64,000 nucleotides of DNA from Eriocheir sinensis (Eukaryota; Arthropoda; Malacostraca; Decapoda; Varunidae). Both the position numbers and the translations under genes were made by a program. The stretch covers positions 12,647,201 through 12,711,200 of the forward strand of contig NC_066552.1 in the NCBI RefSeq assembly GCF_024679095.1. The letters run 5' to 3'. How positions within the stretch are numbered: position 1 is the first letter of the stretch; each line of letters starts with the position of its first letter. The notes beneath the pieces are model-generated. The model ran no database searches. It worked only from the letters and a program-made list of their open reading frames with translations, and was not told the DNA's origin. This document shows positions 52,569-62,318 of this stretch, piece by piece.

Positions 52569-53518
52569 CACGCCTCCGACAAGCGAACTGGTACAACTCG
52601 TCACGGCCACATTTCTATCATGTACACAAATGCACGTAGTTTAATACCCAAAAAGGACGAAATTAGGGCGTATATTGCAACAGAGAAACCAGATGTGGTA
52701 GCCATCACAGAGACTTGGGCCAACTCTACCCATCTAGAATCCGAAATGTCATTCCCTGGGTACGAAAGCTTCCACAAAAGTCGAAAGCACAAGAAAGGAG
52801 GAGGAGTAGTTTGCTACGTAAAAAGTACACTCCCTGCCATAAACATAGACAAACAGGACGCAGAGAAATACGATTCTGTCTATGTGGAAATAACCGCAAA
52901 TAACAAGAAACTAACACTTGCAACCGTATACAGGCCTCCGAAACAACAGGCAGCCGATGACACTGCCCTCTACGAAGAGATTCACTCTCTAACACAAAGC
53001 AAGGAAGCAATTATAATTGGGGACTTTAATTGCCCTAACACTGACTGGGGACTGATGACTGGAGATCAAGAGGGTAACAGGCTTTAGAAATGGTGGAGGA
53101 TTCGTTCCTCACTCAAGTTGTAACTCAACCAACAAGAGAAAACAATCTGCTGGATCTGGTATTAGTAAGCGACCCCGACCTCATTCGCGACTGTACAGTT
53201 GGTGAGAAACTTAATGGGTGCGATCACCACTTAATCCGTTTTAATATCAACATATGTCACAAACTCGTAGATAATCCGTCAGTGATACCAGATTACAAAA
53301 AAGGAAATTTCAACTTAGCCCGTGCACTGCTTCCCCCTACGACCTGGGACCAACTTGGCATCACCGACAATACAATCGACAACGCGTGGAACGTCTTCAA
53401 AGATAAGCTGTTGCAAGTAGAGAAGGCTACAGTGCCTACGAAATCCAGGCGAGTAAATGGGGCCGTAGATCCACCGTGGATGACCAGAGAAATAAAAAGG
53501 GCAGTAAACCTAAAATAA
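52569..53518 (+). pseudogene. LINE copy C endonuclease domain
   Basis: ORF2 endonuclease with IMYTNARSLIPKKDEIRAY (Asn), VVAITETWANS (Glu), MSFPGYESFHKSRKHKKGGG, LATVYRPPKQQAADD and AIIIGDFNCPNTDWG (Asp/Asn). At about 53,085 a 1-base deletion ends the frame (LIEM becomes L-stop). It continues in the next frame with MVEDSFLTQVVTQPTRENN, VLVSDPDLIRDC, GCDHHLIRFN (Asp-His) and DPPWMTREIKRAVNLK to a TAA at 53,516-53,518 where copy B has Lys-Lys. The ORF2 start codon is not obvious; the first in-frame ATG (52,620) lies within the IMYTN motif. Confidence 0.88.
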
Positions 53519-55384
53519 AGGAATTATAATTTGATGAAAGAGAATGCTACGGCCGAAGCCAGCACACAGTACCACAACAGCCTCAGAGCTTGTCGTAGCC
53601 TTATTCGGAGTAGCAAACGCAACTATGAAAAGCAAATAGCGCGCGAAATCAAAACTAACTCCAAGAAATTCTTCACGTACATCAGATCGAAAAAGAAAGT
53701 AAAATCCAATATTGGTCCCCTGACAGACGAGACTGGATCTGTAACTCAGGACAGTAAACAGATGGCCAGAATCCTCAACAGTAACTTCGCATCCGTATTC
53801 ACAGTCGAGGACATCGAAACCATTCCCGAGAGCCCTGCCCCGCCGAGTGAGATCACGCCGCTGGAAATTGACCCAATATGCGACCAAGAAGTAAAAAAGT
53901 ACTTGGACAAACTCGACACGAACAAGTCAACGGGACCCGACAGTTTGTCCCCGCGGTTATTAAAAGAGCTTAAACAACAAATACTTCAACCACTCACTAC
54001 CATATTCAACCGGTCAGTTCAACTAAACAAGGTCCCGGAAGACTGGAAGATGGCGAACGTAACACCGATTTTCAAAAAAGGAGACAAAAGCGTTGCATTA
54101 AACTACAGGCCCATAAGTTTGACATCAGTGGCAGGAAAAATACTCGAAAAGATTATTAGAGATAAACTTGTTAAGTTTCTAGAAAACAATAATGTAATCT
54201 CCGACACCCAGCATGGCTTCAGAAACAAGCGCTCCTGCCTAACGAATTTATTAGACTTCTTCCAAGGTATATATAAGAACTGGGATGCCCACATCCCCAG
54301 TGATGTTATATACCTGGACTTTCAGAAAGCCTTCGACAAGGTACCGCACGAGCGACTCCTTAAGAAACTGCACTCGGCGGGCATCGGAGCCAATCTGATC
54401 GCGTGGATAAGAGATTGGCTCACCGACAGAAAACAACGAGTACTACTCAACGGACAGCCTTCCGATTGGCTACCAGTCACTAGTGGAGTGCCTCAAGGGT
54501 CAGTGCTGGGACCCATCCTCTTTATCATATATATCAATGACCTAGAATCAGGACTGAAATCCACAATATCGAAATTTGCAGATGACACCAAGGTGGGTGG
54601 AGATGCCCTCACAAAGACCGACTGCGAAATCATTCAGAAAGACCTCAATCACATTATCGAATGGTCGGAAAAATGGCAAATGTCCTTTAATGTTGACAAA
54701 TGCAAAGTCATGCACATTGGGTCCCAAAATAGTAACCACACATACATCATGAATGGGAGACCACTGCAAGCGATGCAGGAGGAAAAGGATCTTGGAGTCA
54801 CTATCAGCAGTGACCTGAAACACGCGAATCACTGTAAAAAAGCATACAACAAGGCCAACATTATGCTCGGGTTCATAACGAGGAACTTCGAGTGTAAAAC
54901 ACCAGACGTGATGCTATCCTTGTATAATTCCATGGTAAGACCGCACCTCGAGTATGCAGTGCAGTTCTGGTCTCCCAATTACAGAAAGGACATTGCTTTA
55001 CTGGAAAGGATTCAACGACGCGCCACAAAGATGATTCCAACCTTCAGGGCTCAACCGTACGAGGAACGACTCAAGCGACTCAATCTCTTTACATTGGAGA
55101 AAAGACGCCTACGAGGGGATATGATTCAAGTCTTCAAGTATCTAAAAAAGTTCAATAACGTCGATTACTCCAAATTCTTTGAACTGCAAACCAACTCAAG
55201 AACTAGAAATAACGGTTTACCCATTCAGTCGAGTCGATGTAACACAGACATTGGAAGGAGTTTCTTTTCAAACCGAGTCATCCGCCACTGGAACAATCTT
55301 CCCTCAGAAGTAGTAAATGCGAATACCATCAACTCCTTCAAATATAGAATCGACCGTCATTTCGCTGCGTCAGGAGTAAACTGA
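53519..55384 (+). CDS. LINE copy C reverse transcriptase (open 617+ codons)
   Basis: RNA-directed DNA polymerase of a CR1-like non-LTR retrotransposon, intact from just after the TAA at 53,518 to the natural stop at 55,382-55,384. From a first ATG near 53,531 it shows RACRSLIRSSKRNYEKQIA (linker), [90 protein letters not shown] (catalytic Asp, about residue 262), [29 protein letters not shown] (catalytic Asp pair, about residue 350), KCKVMHIGS, DLGVTISSDLK, HLEYAVQFWS, RIQRRATKMIP, and the tail DRHFAASGVN. In intact relatives it copies element RNA at the nicked target. Because the endonuclease part is out of frame, this copy cannot make the whole ORF2 protein. Confidence 0.92.
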   Translation, partial: RNYNLMKENATAEASTQYHNSLRACRSLIRSSKRNYEKQIAREIKTNSKKFFTYIRSKKKVKSNIGPLTDETGSVTQDSKQMARILNSNFASVFTVEDIETIPESPAPPSEITPLEIDPICDQEVKKYLDKLDTNKSTGPDSLSPRLLKELKQQILQPLTTIFNRSVQLNKVPEDWKMANVTPIFKKGDKSVALNYRPISLTSVAGKILEKIIRDKLVKFLENNNVISDTQHGFRNKRSCLTNLLDFFQGIYKNWDAHIPSDVIYLDFQKAFDKVPHERLLKKLHSAGIGANLIAWIRDWLTDRKQRVLLNGQPSDWLPVTSGVPQGSVLGPILFIIYINDLESGLKSTISKFADDTKVGGDALTKTDCEIIQKDLNHIIEWSEKWQMSFNVDKCKVMHIGSQNSNHTYIMNGRPLQAMQEEKDLGVTISSDLKHANHCKKAYNKANIMLGFITRNFECKTPDVMLSLYNSMVRPHLEYAVQFWSPNYRKDIALLERIQRRATKMIPTFRAQPYEERLKRLNLFTLEKRRLRGDMIQVFKYLKKFNNVDYSKFFELQTNSRTRNNGLPIQSSRCNTDIGRSFFSNRVIRHWNNLPSEVVNANTINSFKYRIDRHFAASGVN

Positions 55385-55560
55385 ATAACGAGGGGCTTCC
55401 ATCTGCTCCTCAATATCGAGGTGCTTTCATCTGCTCACCAAGCCCCAAGTGGCGGTCGAGCAGATTAAATCACCCAAGCGGGCGACCTCGTAATGAGCCA
55501 ATAGGCTTTCTGTTGCCTGCATTTCCATGTTTCCATGTTTCCTCCTCCTCCTGCTCCTTC

Positions 55561-55890
55561 ACTCCCTTGTTGGACGTCCTCACACTTTGTCAACATCATT
55601 TTGCTTTAGATTGACGAAGAGCAGTTTCTCCTCCTCCTAGCTCCTCCTCCTCCTCCCCTACAGACTCCCGAAAGAGCAAGAAAATGAATCCCCGACGCCC
55701 AGCAGCGAGAGGTTAAGTGATAAACGAGGGACACCGCGTCTCCAAACATAGACTCAATCCGGAGTGTTTTTAAACGTCCCCCTGCTCGACCCTCCTGCCC
55801 CAGCCCTTCACACACGCCTTACCCTTCCTCCCTTCACCCTGTTGTCTCGCCCCGCTCACCCGCCCACCCGACCACCCTCTCCTACCCTTC
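55561..55890. other. Unique stretch after LINE, no gene seen
   Basis: Balanced sequence with TCC runs near 55,625-55,660. No supported frame. Confidence 0.3.
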
Positions 55891-55894
55891 CTTC

Positions 55895-56440
55895 CTCCAC
55901 TACCACCACCTGGCCTCCTCCACTACCACTGCAGCATCCATTCTCGACTCCACTTTGCCAACCATCGCCATCTCACTACCTCCACCAGTCCCTACCACAA
56001 TGTCCTTCATCCGACCACACTCTTCCACTACCACTAGCCTTACTGCTTCCACTACCACCACCTGGCCACCTCCACTACCACTGCAGCATCCATTCTCGAC
56101 TCCACTTTACCAACCACCTCCATCTCACTACCTACTCCACCCCTGCCACTACTACGTGTCCTCTTAGCCACCCTCATCTCCTCCACTCTCCCCTGCCCCC
56201 CATGCATCCACTTCCCAACTCCACTTTAGTTAACCGTCTACCTCCCTTTCTTCTCCTCCTTCACCCCTTCCATACTGCTAGCTGTTACCTCCCTTTCTTC
56301 TCCTCCATCTCTCCCTTCCATACTGCTAGTTGTTACCTCCCTTTCTTCTCCTCCTTCACCCCTTCCATACTGCTAGTTGTTACCTCCCTTTCTTCTCCTC
56401 CTTCTCTCCCTTCCATACTGCTAGCTGTTACCTCCCTTTC
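55895..56440. repeat. Two polypyrimidine tandem repeats (about 145 bp x2, 47 bp x4.5)
   Basis: TCCACTACCACCACCTGGCC and GCAGCATCCATTCTCGACTC recur at about 55,897 and 56,047 (two units). From about 56,236, ACCTCCCTTTCTTCTCCTCC with CCATACTGCTAG repeats at about 56,240, 56,287, 56,336 and 56,383, ending near 56,440. Confidence 0.88.
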
Positions 56441-56451
56441 CCACCCACAGG

Positions 56452-56535
56452 CGTGGGTGGGTGGGAGGGTGGATGGGTGGGAAGGAGGGAGGGTGAGAAG
56501 GTTGGTGGTTGGGTGGGTGGGTGCTGGGGGTGATT
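56452..56535 (+). repeat. G-rich tract, G-quadruplex motif
   Basis: GGGTGGGTGGGAGGG at 56,455-56,469 has four G3 runs with 1-base loops, followed by more GGG runs to 56,535. Confidence 0.85.
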
Positions 56536-56620
56536 TTAGGGTTGTGAAAGTTGGTTGAATGTAAGGGAAGGAAAGGTTGACTGTAGTGTGTGTGAATTAG
56601 TGGTTGGTACGCACATAGTT

Positions 56621-56624
<4 letters not shown>

Positions 56625-56696
<72 letters not shown>
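56625..56696. repeat. (CA)n microsatellite
   Basis: About 36 CA units. Confidence 0.97.
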
Positions 56697-56698
<2 letters not shown>

Positions 56699-56947
56699 TT
56701 TTTTTCTCATTTCATCCCCAATCTCCCTTATAGAAAAAGCGTTGAAAGTCAGGTAAAATGAAAAGAAAAAAATAACAGTATACAGAACACAGGTAATAGA
56801 CATAAAAAGTTGATGTTTTATTTTTATTTTTTGATGAGCATATTTTTTTTTTTATATAACGTTTGTTTTTTGTCATTTTTATCTTTTTCGTTTTCTTATC
56901 CACTTGTTTTAGAATCTCGTATCTCTTCGCTTCTCTTCACCACTTTC

Positions 56948-58015
56948 CATAGCTGGGCACGATAACAGAAAACCTTATTCCCGATAACCGATAACTGATA
57001 ATGGAAAACCTTATCGGTGATAACCGATATTCGTTAACTGGAGACACAAATATAGGCGATAACCGATACCCGATATAAATCCACAACTCCGATACTAGCT
57101 AGCGATAAATCCGCTAGGCGAAAACGATACTCTATTGATATTTCAAATAAAAAAACATAGATGAATTAAAATTTTCATTATCTGTATCTTAGAAAACTTA
57201 CAAAACCTGAGAACCACACGTTGACACGTACCTATGGACGGTAATACTAGAAACGCCTGAACCGGTGTTGTGTTATTTGGCGTCCCCACCGTCAAAAGCT
57301 GGCGCTTGCTGGCGCTTTTGTTTACAAACACTGGTTTCTCGTGAACTGCGCCTGCTTAGACCAGCAAGCGTAGACCTGTACAGTCTCACAAAGCTTTTTA
57401 ACCGTAATTAAGAGTTGCTGGAAGGCTTAATTAGACATATAGTACCATTACTACATCCCGCTGTTTCTAGAACGACACGGTACGAGTTGTATTTATATGT
57501 ACTGAGTGTCGTTCTAGAAACAGCGAGGATGGTGGTACTGTATTTCTGATTCAGTCTCCCAGCAACTCTTGATATGTTAAAAAGCTTTATGAGACTGTGC
57601 AGGGCTACGCTTACTGGTCTGAACATGTGTAGTTCACGAGAGACCATTGTTCGTAAACAAGAGCACCAGCTTTTGACGATGGGACACCAAATCCCACAAC
57701 ACAGGGTGCCTTCAATACCATGGCATGCTCACAAACGAATATGAAATATCAAATTTGAAGAAGTGAATAATAATTTTGGGGCAAAGTTAAATGATTTTTC
57801 TCTTTGATATATTGATTTTTGAGTCACGCATGCCCAGTAGGGAGGAGACGTTTTTTTTTCTGAAAGGCGGGAAAAAGTAGCGATTATCGCTAGCTTGGTT
57901 ACAAAAGTAACGAAGATACCGATATATTTTAAAATAAGTAGCGGATGGCCGATAACCTGATATTGTTATCATGATAAAGTATCGCGATAACTTATCGCGA
58001 TAACGCCCAGCTATG
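56948..58015. mobile_element. Non-autonomous hAT-like element, 1,068 bp, with 8-bp target duplication
   Basis: The ends CATAGCTGGGC (56,948-56,958) and GCCCAGCTATG (58,005-58,015) are perfect 11-bp terminal inverted repeats. They are bounded by identical 8-bp direct repeats CCACTTTC at 56,940-56,947 and 58,016-58,023. An 8-bp duplication is the hAT hallmark. Subterminal regions are rich in CGATA/GATAACCGATA words (about 56,970-57,120 and 57,870-58,000), possible transposase sites. There is no transposase frame. The middle contains a large inverted repeat (next entry). It interrupts a pyrimidine-rich tandem repeat, the two sides of which match in composition. Confidence 0.92.
57260..57712. repeat. 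Large inverted repeat nested in the hAT-like element
   Basis: A left arm of about 220 bp (57,260-57,482) pairs with the right arm (about 57,500-57,712). Shared words include GTCAAAAGCTGG, TCTCGTGAACT, AAAGCTTTTTAAC, AAGAGTTGCTGG and GCTGTTTCTAGAACGACAC. By eye arm identity is about 80-85 percent. The central loop is about 20-40 bp. It may be a second foldback element inserted in the first, or an integral part of the family. Confidence 0.88.
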
Positions 58016-58023
58016 CCACTTTC

Positions 58024-58375
58024 ATCTCCTCGTCTCTTCCTGACTCCTTGTATCTCCTCGCCTCTCCTCAACTCACTGCATATCCCTCCTCTCCTCAGCT
58101 CTTCTCCTCGCCTCTCTTCACCTCCTTTTATCTCTTCTCTCTTTCTGTATCTTTTCGCCTCTCTTCATCTCTTTCTATCTCCTCGCCTCCTAGACTCCAA
58201 GTATCTCCTCGCCTCCTCAACTCCCTGCATTTCCTCCTCCTCAACTCTCATCTCCTCGCCTCCTCACCTCCTTTAATCTCTTCGCCTCCCTCTATTTCCT
58301 GTATCTTTTCGCCTCTCTTCACCTTTTCTGTCTCCTTGCCTCTCTCGACTCCTGCTCTCCTCGTCTTCTGGTGAT
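58024..58375. repeat. Pyrimidine-rich tandem repeat
   Basis: TCTCCTCGCCTCCT-, AACTCCCTGCAT- and CGCCTCTCTTCACC-type segments recur every 35-50 bp. The tail of the same repeat is visible before the hAT-like element (about 56,918-56,947). Confidence 0.75.
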
Positions 58376-58500
58376 GGAGTGGCTGTGCTGTCCTGACAAG
58401 ACGTAGAAATTAATGGTCCACGTAAAACACTCTCTCTCCAAGATTTAATTTCCTTATCTACTAAATACGATTATTCATTGTTTGTCAACACTCTCCTTAG

Positions 58501-58773
<273 letters not shown>

Positions 58774-58799
58774 TATAGATCCTCTCATCCTGTAAGCTG

Positions 58800-59035
58800 C
58801 TCTTCTTCCTCCTCCTCCTCCTCCTCCTCCATCTCCTCCTTAGTCATCGTCCCGTCCTCGTCTTCCATCCCAGGTGAGGGCACACACACCTGGATTAATT
58901 ACCCTCCCGGTGACCACCTGAGCGCTACTACATTTCAAGGGAAGGCAGCGGCGTGAACAATGGTCGGCGGCCTTTTACGGGGCGCGGGATGAAATTTATA
59001 TAGGGAGACAACATGGTGTGCACTGAGCCGACGCT
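58800..59035. other. (TCC)n run and complex island
   Basis: TCC at about 58,807-58,838, then about 170 bp of balanced CpG-containing sequence with CACCTG E-box words (about 58,887 and 58,914), a GATTAATTACC word (about 58,893) and a TTTATATAGGG box (about 58,994). No coding frame is supported. Confidence 0.35.
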
Positions 59036-59039
59036 TTAG

Positions 59040-59475
59040 GAGGAGAAGGAGGGGAGGAATAGACAGAAGAGGTGGTGGTTTTGGAGGAGGGTGAAAAGAA
59101 GAAAAAGTTGGGGGTGGTGGTGAAGGACGGAATGGAAAGGAAAATAAAAAGAAAATTTGAAGAACGGATGAACAGGAGAAGGAAGGGAAGGAAGAAGAGG
59201 GGGTGGGGGTTGTGAGAAGGTGGGGAGTAGTGGTGGTGGAGGACGGAATGGAAAGGAAAATAAAAAGAAAATGTGAAGAACGGATGAGCACGAGAAGGAA
59301 GGGAAGGAAGAAAAGGGGGCGGGGGTTGTGAGAAGGTGGGGAGTAGTGGTGGCGGGAGGGGAGGAGAAGAAAAAGATGGGGGTGGTGGTGGAGGACGGAA
59401 TGGAAAGGAAAATAAAAGAAGAAATGCGTGAAGAACGGATGAGCAGGAGAAGGAGAAGAAGGAAAGAGTAGGAAA
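59040..59475. repeat. Polypurine tandem repeat, about 116-150-bp unit, 3 copies
   Basis: GGACGGAATGGAAAGGAAAA begins at about 59,126, 59,241 and 59,393, each followed by AATAAAA, GAAGAACGGATGA and GAGAAGGAAGGGAAGG segments and (for two) GGTTGTGAGAAGGTGGGGAG. Confidence 0.85.
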
Positions 59476-59479
59476 AGGA

Positions 59480-60738
59480 GACTCAAAACTAGGCTTCTTT
59501 TTTTATACTTCGCTTTGCTTTGTTTCCTCCATTATTTTTTTTGCGGTAAACGAAAGCACATCAAACTAGAGTGAAGATTAAATGACAGACAGAAGAAGAG
59601 GCAAGAAGAGTAGGGAAGGGAAACGGTAGGCCCTGTTTTTAAATCGCATATATTTTTGTGTTGTGATTTATATATCTATTAGCCTTTACTCTTTTTAGGG
59701 GGTAATAAGGAAGCTGCGGTACAACAAAGCTCCTGTACATATGACGCAAGTGGTTTACAAATATGAATTACCAAATGGAGCCCCGAAAATGTCTTGATTG
59801 TTCTCCCTTCTAAAAAGATTCTAAGTGGCACAAGGGAGGAGGAATTACTGTAAAAGGAAGGACAGCTGTTTTTAGAGGTACTACTAAGCTGATGGATGGA
59901 CAATTTAAAGTAGCTGTCTTGGCGTCCTTGTTTGTACGAAAAGAAGAATGATGTTTTTGTTTTCATCATATCATTCATCGTATATTCATTTTATTTTTTT
60001 GTGCGTTGCGTCACTGGAGTTGCAATGATGCCAGTTTGAAAATGACAACGGGGAGACGAACGTGTTAGTTCAGCTATCATAAGTAAGTGTCTTTGTTTGA
60101 TAAGAGAATATTTTTAGTTAAGTTTTCATTATTTTCGATTTTTTTTATACATCAACCTTTAACTGTATATAAATCGCATATGTAGGTTGCTATTAAATAT
60201 ATTCAGCGCCATATGACCACTGTAGTTCCTGCGCCATGACTTGATACCCAAATTAATCAATCATTTTTTTATTATATTACTCCTGCAAGATTGTTTTCCT
60301 TTTTATAGTGTATGCTTCGTCACGGCAGCTGTTGGGACGCCTCCACGAAAGCCCCAAGACAAGCATAAACATCAGACAAGTAGCCGTCAGAAGCGTCCTT
60401 GTTTTCTAAGAGGGAGAGAGTGAGAGGGCGAGAGAGATTTAATACTTTGTTCTGTATCATTAATCAACCGTGGCTAGAGTGGCCCTGGCAGGAAGGTTTA
60501 TCTCGCGCGTGTGTGGGCAGCGAGATGGTGCGGCGCGGACATGTGTGTGTCGTGAATCATGTGTAATGTGCATGTGTGTGTGGAGTGTGTGTGTGTGTGT
60601 GTGTGTGTGTGTCGTGATATAATGTGTAATGGTGTTAGGAAGAGATCGAGTACTATCTCTTTTTTTCTCATTTTCAGGCGTTAGTTAGATAGAAATGTTT
60701 TCTTCAAGGCACAGTAGTCTGGTGTCTGTTGTGTTTTC
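59480..60738. other. Unique AT-rich stretch with a (GT)n run, no gene seen
   Basis: Balanced AT-rich sequence. A short GT run lies at about 60,583-60,612. Frames of up to about 100 codons show no recognisable motif. It ends at the inverted duplication before the LINE at 60.8 kb. Confidence 0.35.
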
Positions 60739-60888
60739 TGATCAAATCGCATTGAAGTGAAGACCGTCAGGACGGAAAAGGTCGGGGATATCATAAAAAT
60801 GATTCCGTTCGCAAGTCAGTGGAATCATTTTTATGATATCCCCGACCTTTTCCGTCCTGACGGTCTTCACCTCAATGTGATTGGATCA
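60739..60888. repeat. 68-bp inverted duplication at LINE 5' end
   Basis: 60,739-60,806 is the reverse complement of 60,821-60,888 with 3 mismatches in 68 bp (the inner 47 bp are perfect), separated by a 14-bp spacer. The right arm is LINE ORF1 coding sequence, so the left arm is an inverted copy of the element's own 5' end. Confidence 0.95.
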
Positions 60889-60972
60889 GCACGGCTTGGT
60901 AGGTTGCTGAACGAGGAGGTACTTTTGTACTCAAAAAACTCCGAGCGCGGGAGGGACACCAAAGTATCGTAA
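60821..60972 (+). pseudogene. LINE copy D ORF1 tail with esterase-type motif
   Basis: About 50 codons of ORF1 end at the stop 60,970-60,972: WNHFYDIPDLFRPDGLHLN, then IGSARLGRLLNEEV. DGLHLN with Asp and His three residues apart is the last catalytic block of SGNH/GDSL-type esterases, and CR1-like LINEs are known to encode such an esterase in ORF1. The nucleophile Ser block is missing because of 5' truncation. The frame is also open to the left through the inverted arm, but that part is not element coding sequence. Confidence 0.7.
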
Positions 60973-61039
60973 ACAACCAACCAGTAGGGACCGCTCATTA
61001 CACACCAAGGCCCCCAACAGAAAACACAAGCAGACACCA

Positions 61040-61619
61040 GACTACTGTGCCTCGAAACGTTGAAGTCAAGAAGGACATTTCTGTCCTATACACCAACGCG
61101 CGGAGCTTAATACCCAAACGGGATGAGTTACTTGCCTATGTTGACGTAGAAAGTCCGGACGTGATTGTCATCACCGAAACGTGGGCCACCTCTGACCACC
61201 TAATGACCGAATTCTCAATTCCGGGATACGAGAGTTTCTACAAAAACAGACTTCACAAGAAAGGAGGAGGTGTATTCTGTTACGTCAAGAACAAATACCC
61301 TGCCGTGGAAATAACCAAAGAAGACTCAGAGAAATATGACACTGTATATGTTGAGCTGGAGACTAGCAAGCACAACAAAATAACGATTGGAACCGTTTAC
61401 AGACCTCCAAAGCAACAAGCAGCGGACGACGAAGCGCTGTACAAGGAAATTCACACCATAACACAAAACAAACAGTCAGTCATTCTCGGGGACTTTAACT
61501 GTTCCAACATTGACTGGACCACGATGATTGGAGATCGGGAGGGTAACAGATTGCTCGAAATGTTAGAGGACACTTTTCTTACTCAGATTGTTACCCAACC
61601 GACGAGGGAAACTTATTAG
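61040..61619 (+). pseudogene. LINE copy D endonuclease, first part
   Basis: ORF2 begins about 70 bp after ORF1; no clear ATG precedes the domain, the frame being open from about 61,030 with a GTG at 61,047. Motifs: SVLYTNARSLIPKRDELLAY (Asn), VIVITETWATS (Glu), FSIPGYESFYKNRLHKKGGG, GTVYRPPKQQAADDE and SVILGDFNCSNIDW (Asp/Asn), then MLEDTFLTQIVTQPTRE. A deletion at about 61,612 (expected ENNLLDL) gives a premature stop at 61,617-61,619. Confidence 0.88.
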
Positions 61620-62310
61620 ACCTAGTACTCGTGAGTGATTCAGATCTCACACGTGAATGTCAAGTCGGCGAAAAACTGGATGGTTGCGACCATCACCTAA
61701 TTCGCCTAAAAATCAGAACAGACCATGAACTCACCGAAAACACGTCCAAGATTCCAGACTACAAAAAAGCCAATTTTAACTTTGCTCGTGAGCTGCTAAC
61801 CCAGACAACTTGGGAACCCATGAACCTCACTCCGGTGGACGGCGCGTGGAACGGCTTTAAGAACAAACTCCTGGAGGTAGAGAGAACGACTGTTCCCATG
61901 AAGACAAGGAGAACAAATAATGCCACAAGCACACCATGGATGACTACCCAAGTTCGACGGGCGATTAATTTGAAGAAGAGAATATACAACTTGCTAAAGG
62001 AAAACAGCACTGACGAGACACGCGAACAGTACCATCAAAGCCTCAGAGCTTGCAGAACACTCATTCGCCAGAGTATACGCAACTATGAAAAGCAAATTGC
62101 ACGCGAAGCCAAGTCCAACCCGAAAAAGTTCTTCACGTATATAAGAACCAAAAAGAAGACAAAAAGCAATATCGGTCCCCTAAAAGATGAAAGTGACGTA
62201 CTAACACAGGACAGTAGACAAATGGTCGAAATCCTAAACAGGAACTTCGCGTCTGTGTTCACGGTCGAGAATACCCAGTCCGTACCCGAGAGCCCTTCCC
62301 ACTCCCCTAG
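61620..62310 (+). pseudogene. LINE copy D endonuclease end and linker
   Basis: Continues in a new frame with LVLVSDSDLTRECQVGEKLD and GCDHHLIRLK (catalytic Asp-His), then STPWMTTQVRRAINLKKRIY, RACRTLIRQSIRNYEKQIA and FFTYIRTKKKTKSNIGPLKD. Near 62,305 a 1-base change moves the downstream protein (LEIGTIDERDVKKYLDKL) to the next frame. The present frame runs on without homology to about 62,584. Confidence 0.86.
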
Positions 62311-62318
62311 AAATTGGT

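Larger units (their letters stand above)
52421..55560 (+). mobile_element. CR1-like LINE copy C, 3.1 kb, 5'-truncated
   Basis: The plus-strand copy starts inside the end of ORF1 (RFGRLLDEAV, about 52,425) next to a TCC-rich tract. It continues through ORF2 and ends with a 3' UTR (55,385-55,550) carrying TCAATATCGAGGTGCTTTCA, GAGCAGATTAAATCAC, GGCGACCTCGTAATGAGCC and TTTCCATGTTTCCATGTTTCC, then TCC repeats. It is very similar to copy B. ORF2 is interrupted by one frameshift (about 53,085) and one stop (53,516-53,518), so it is the least damaged of the closely related pair. Confidence 0.93.
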
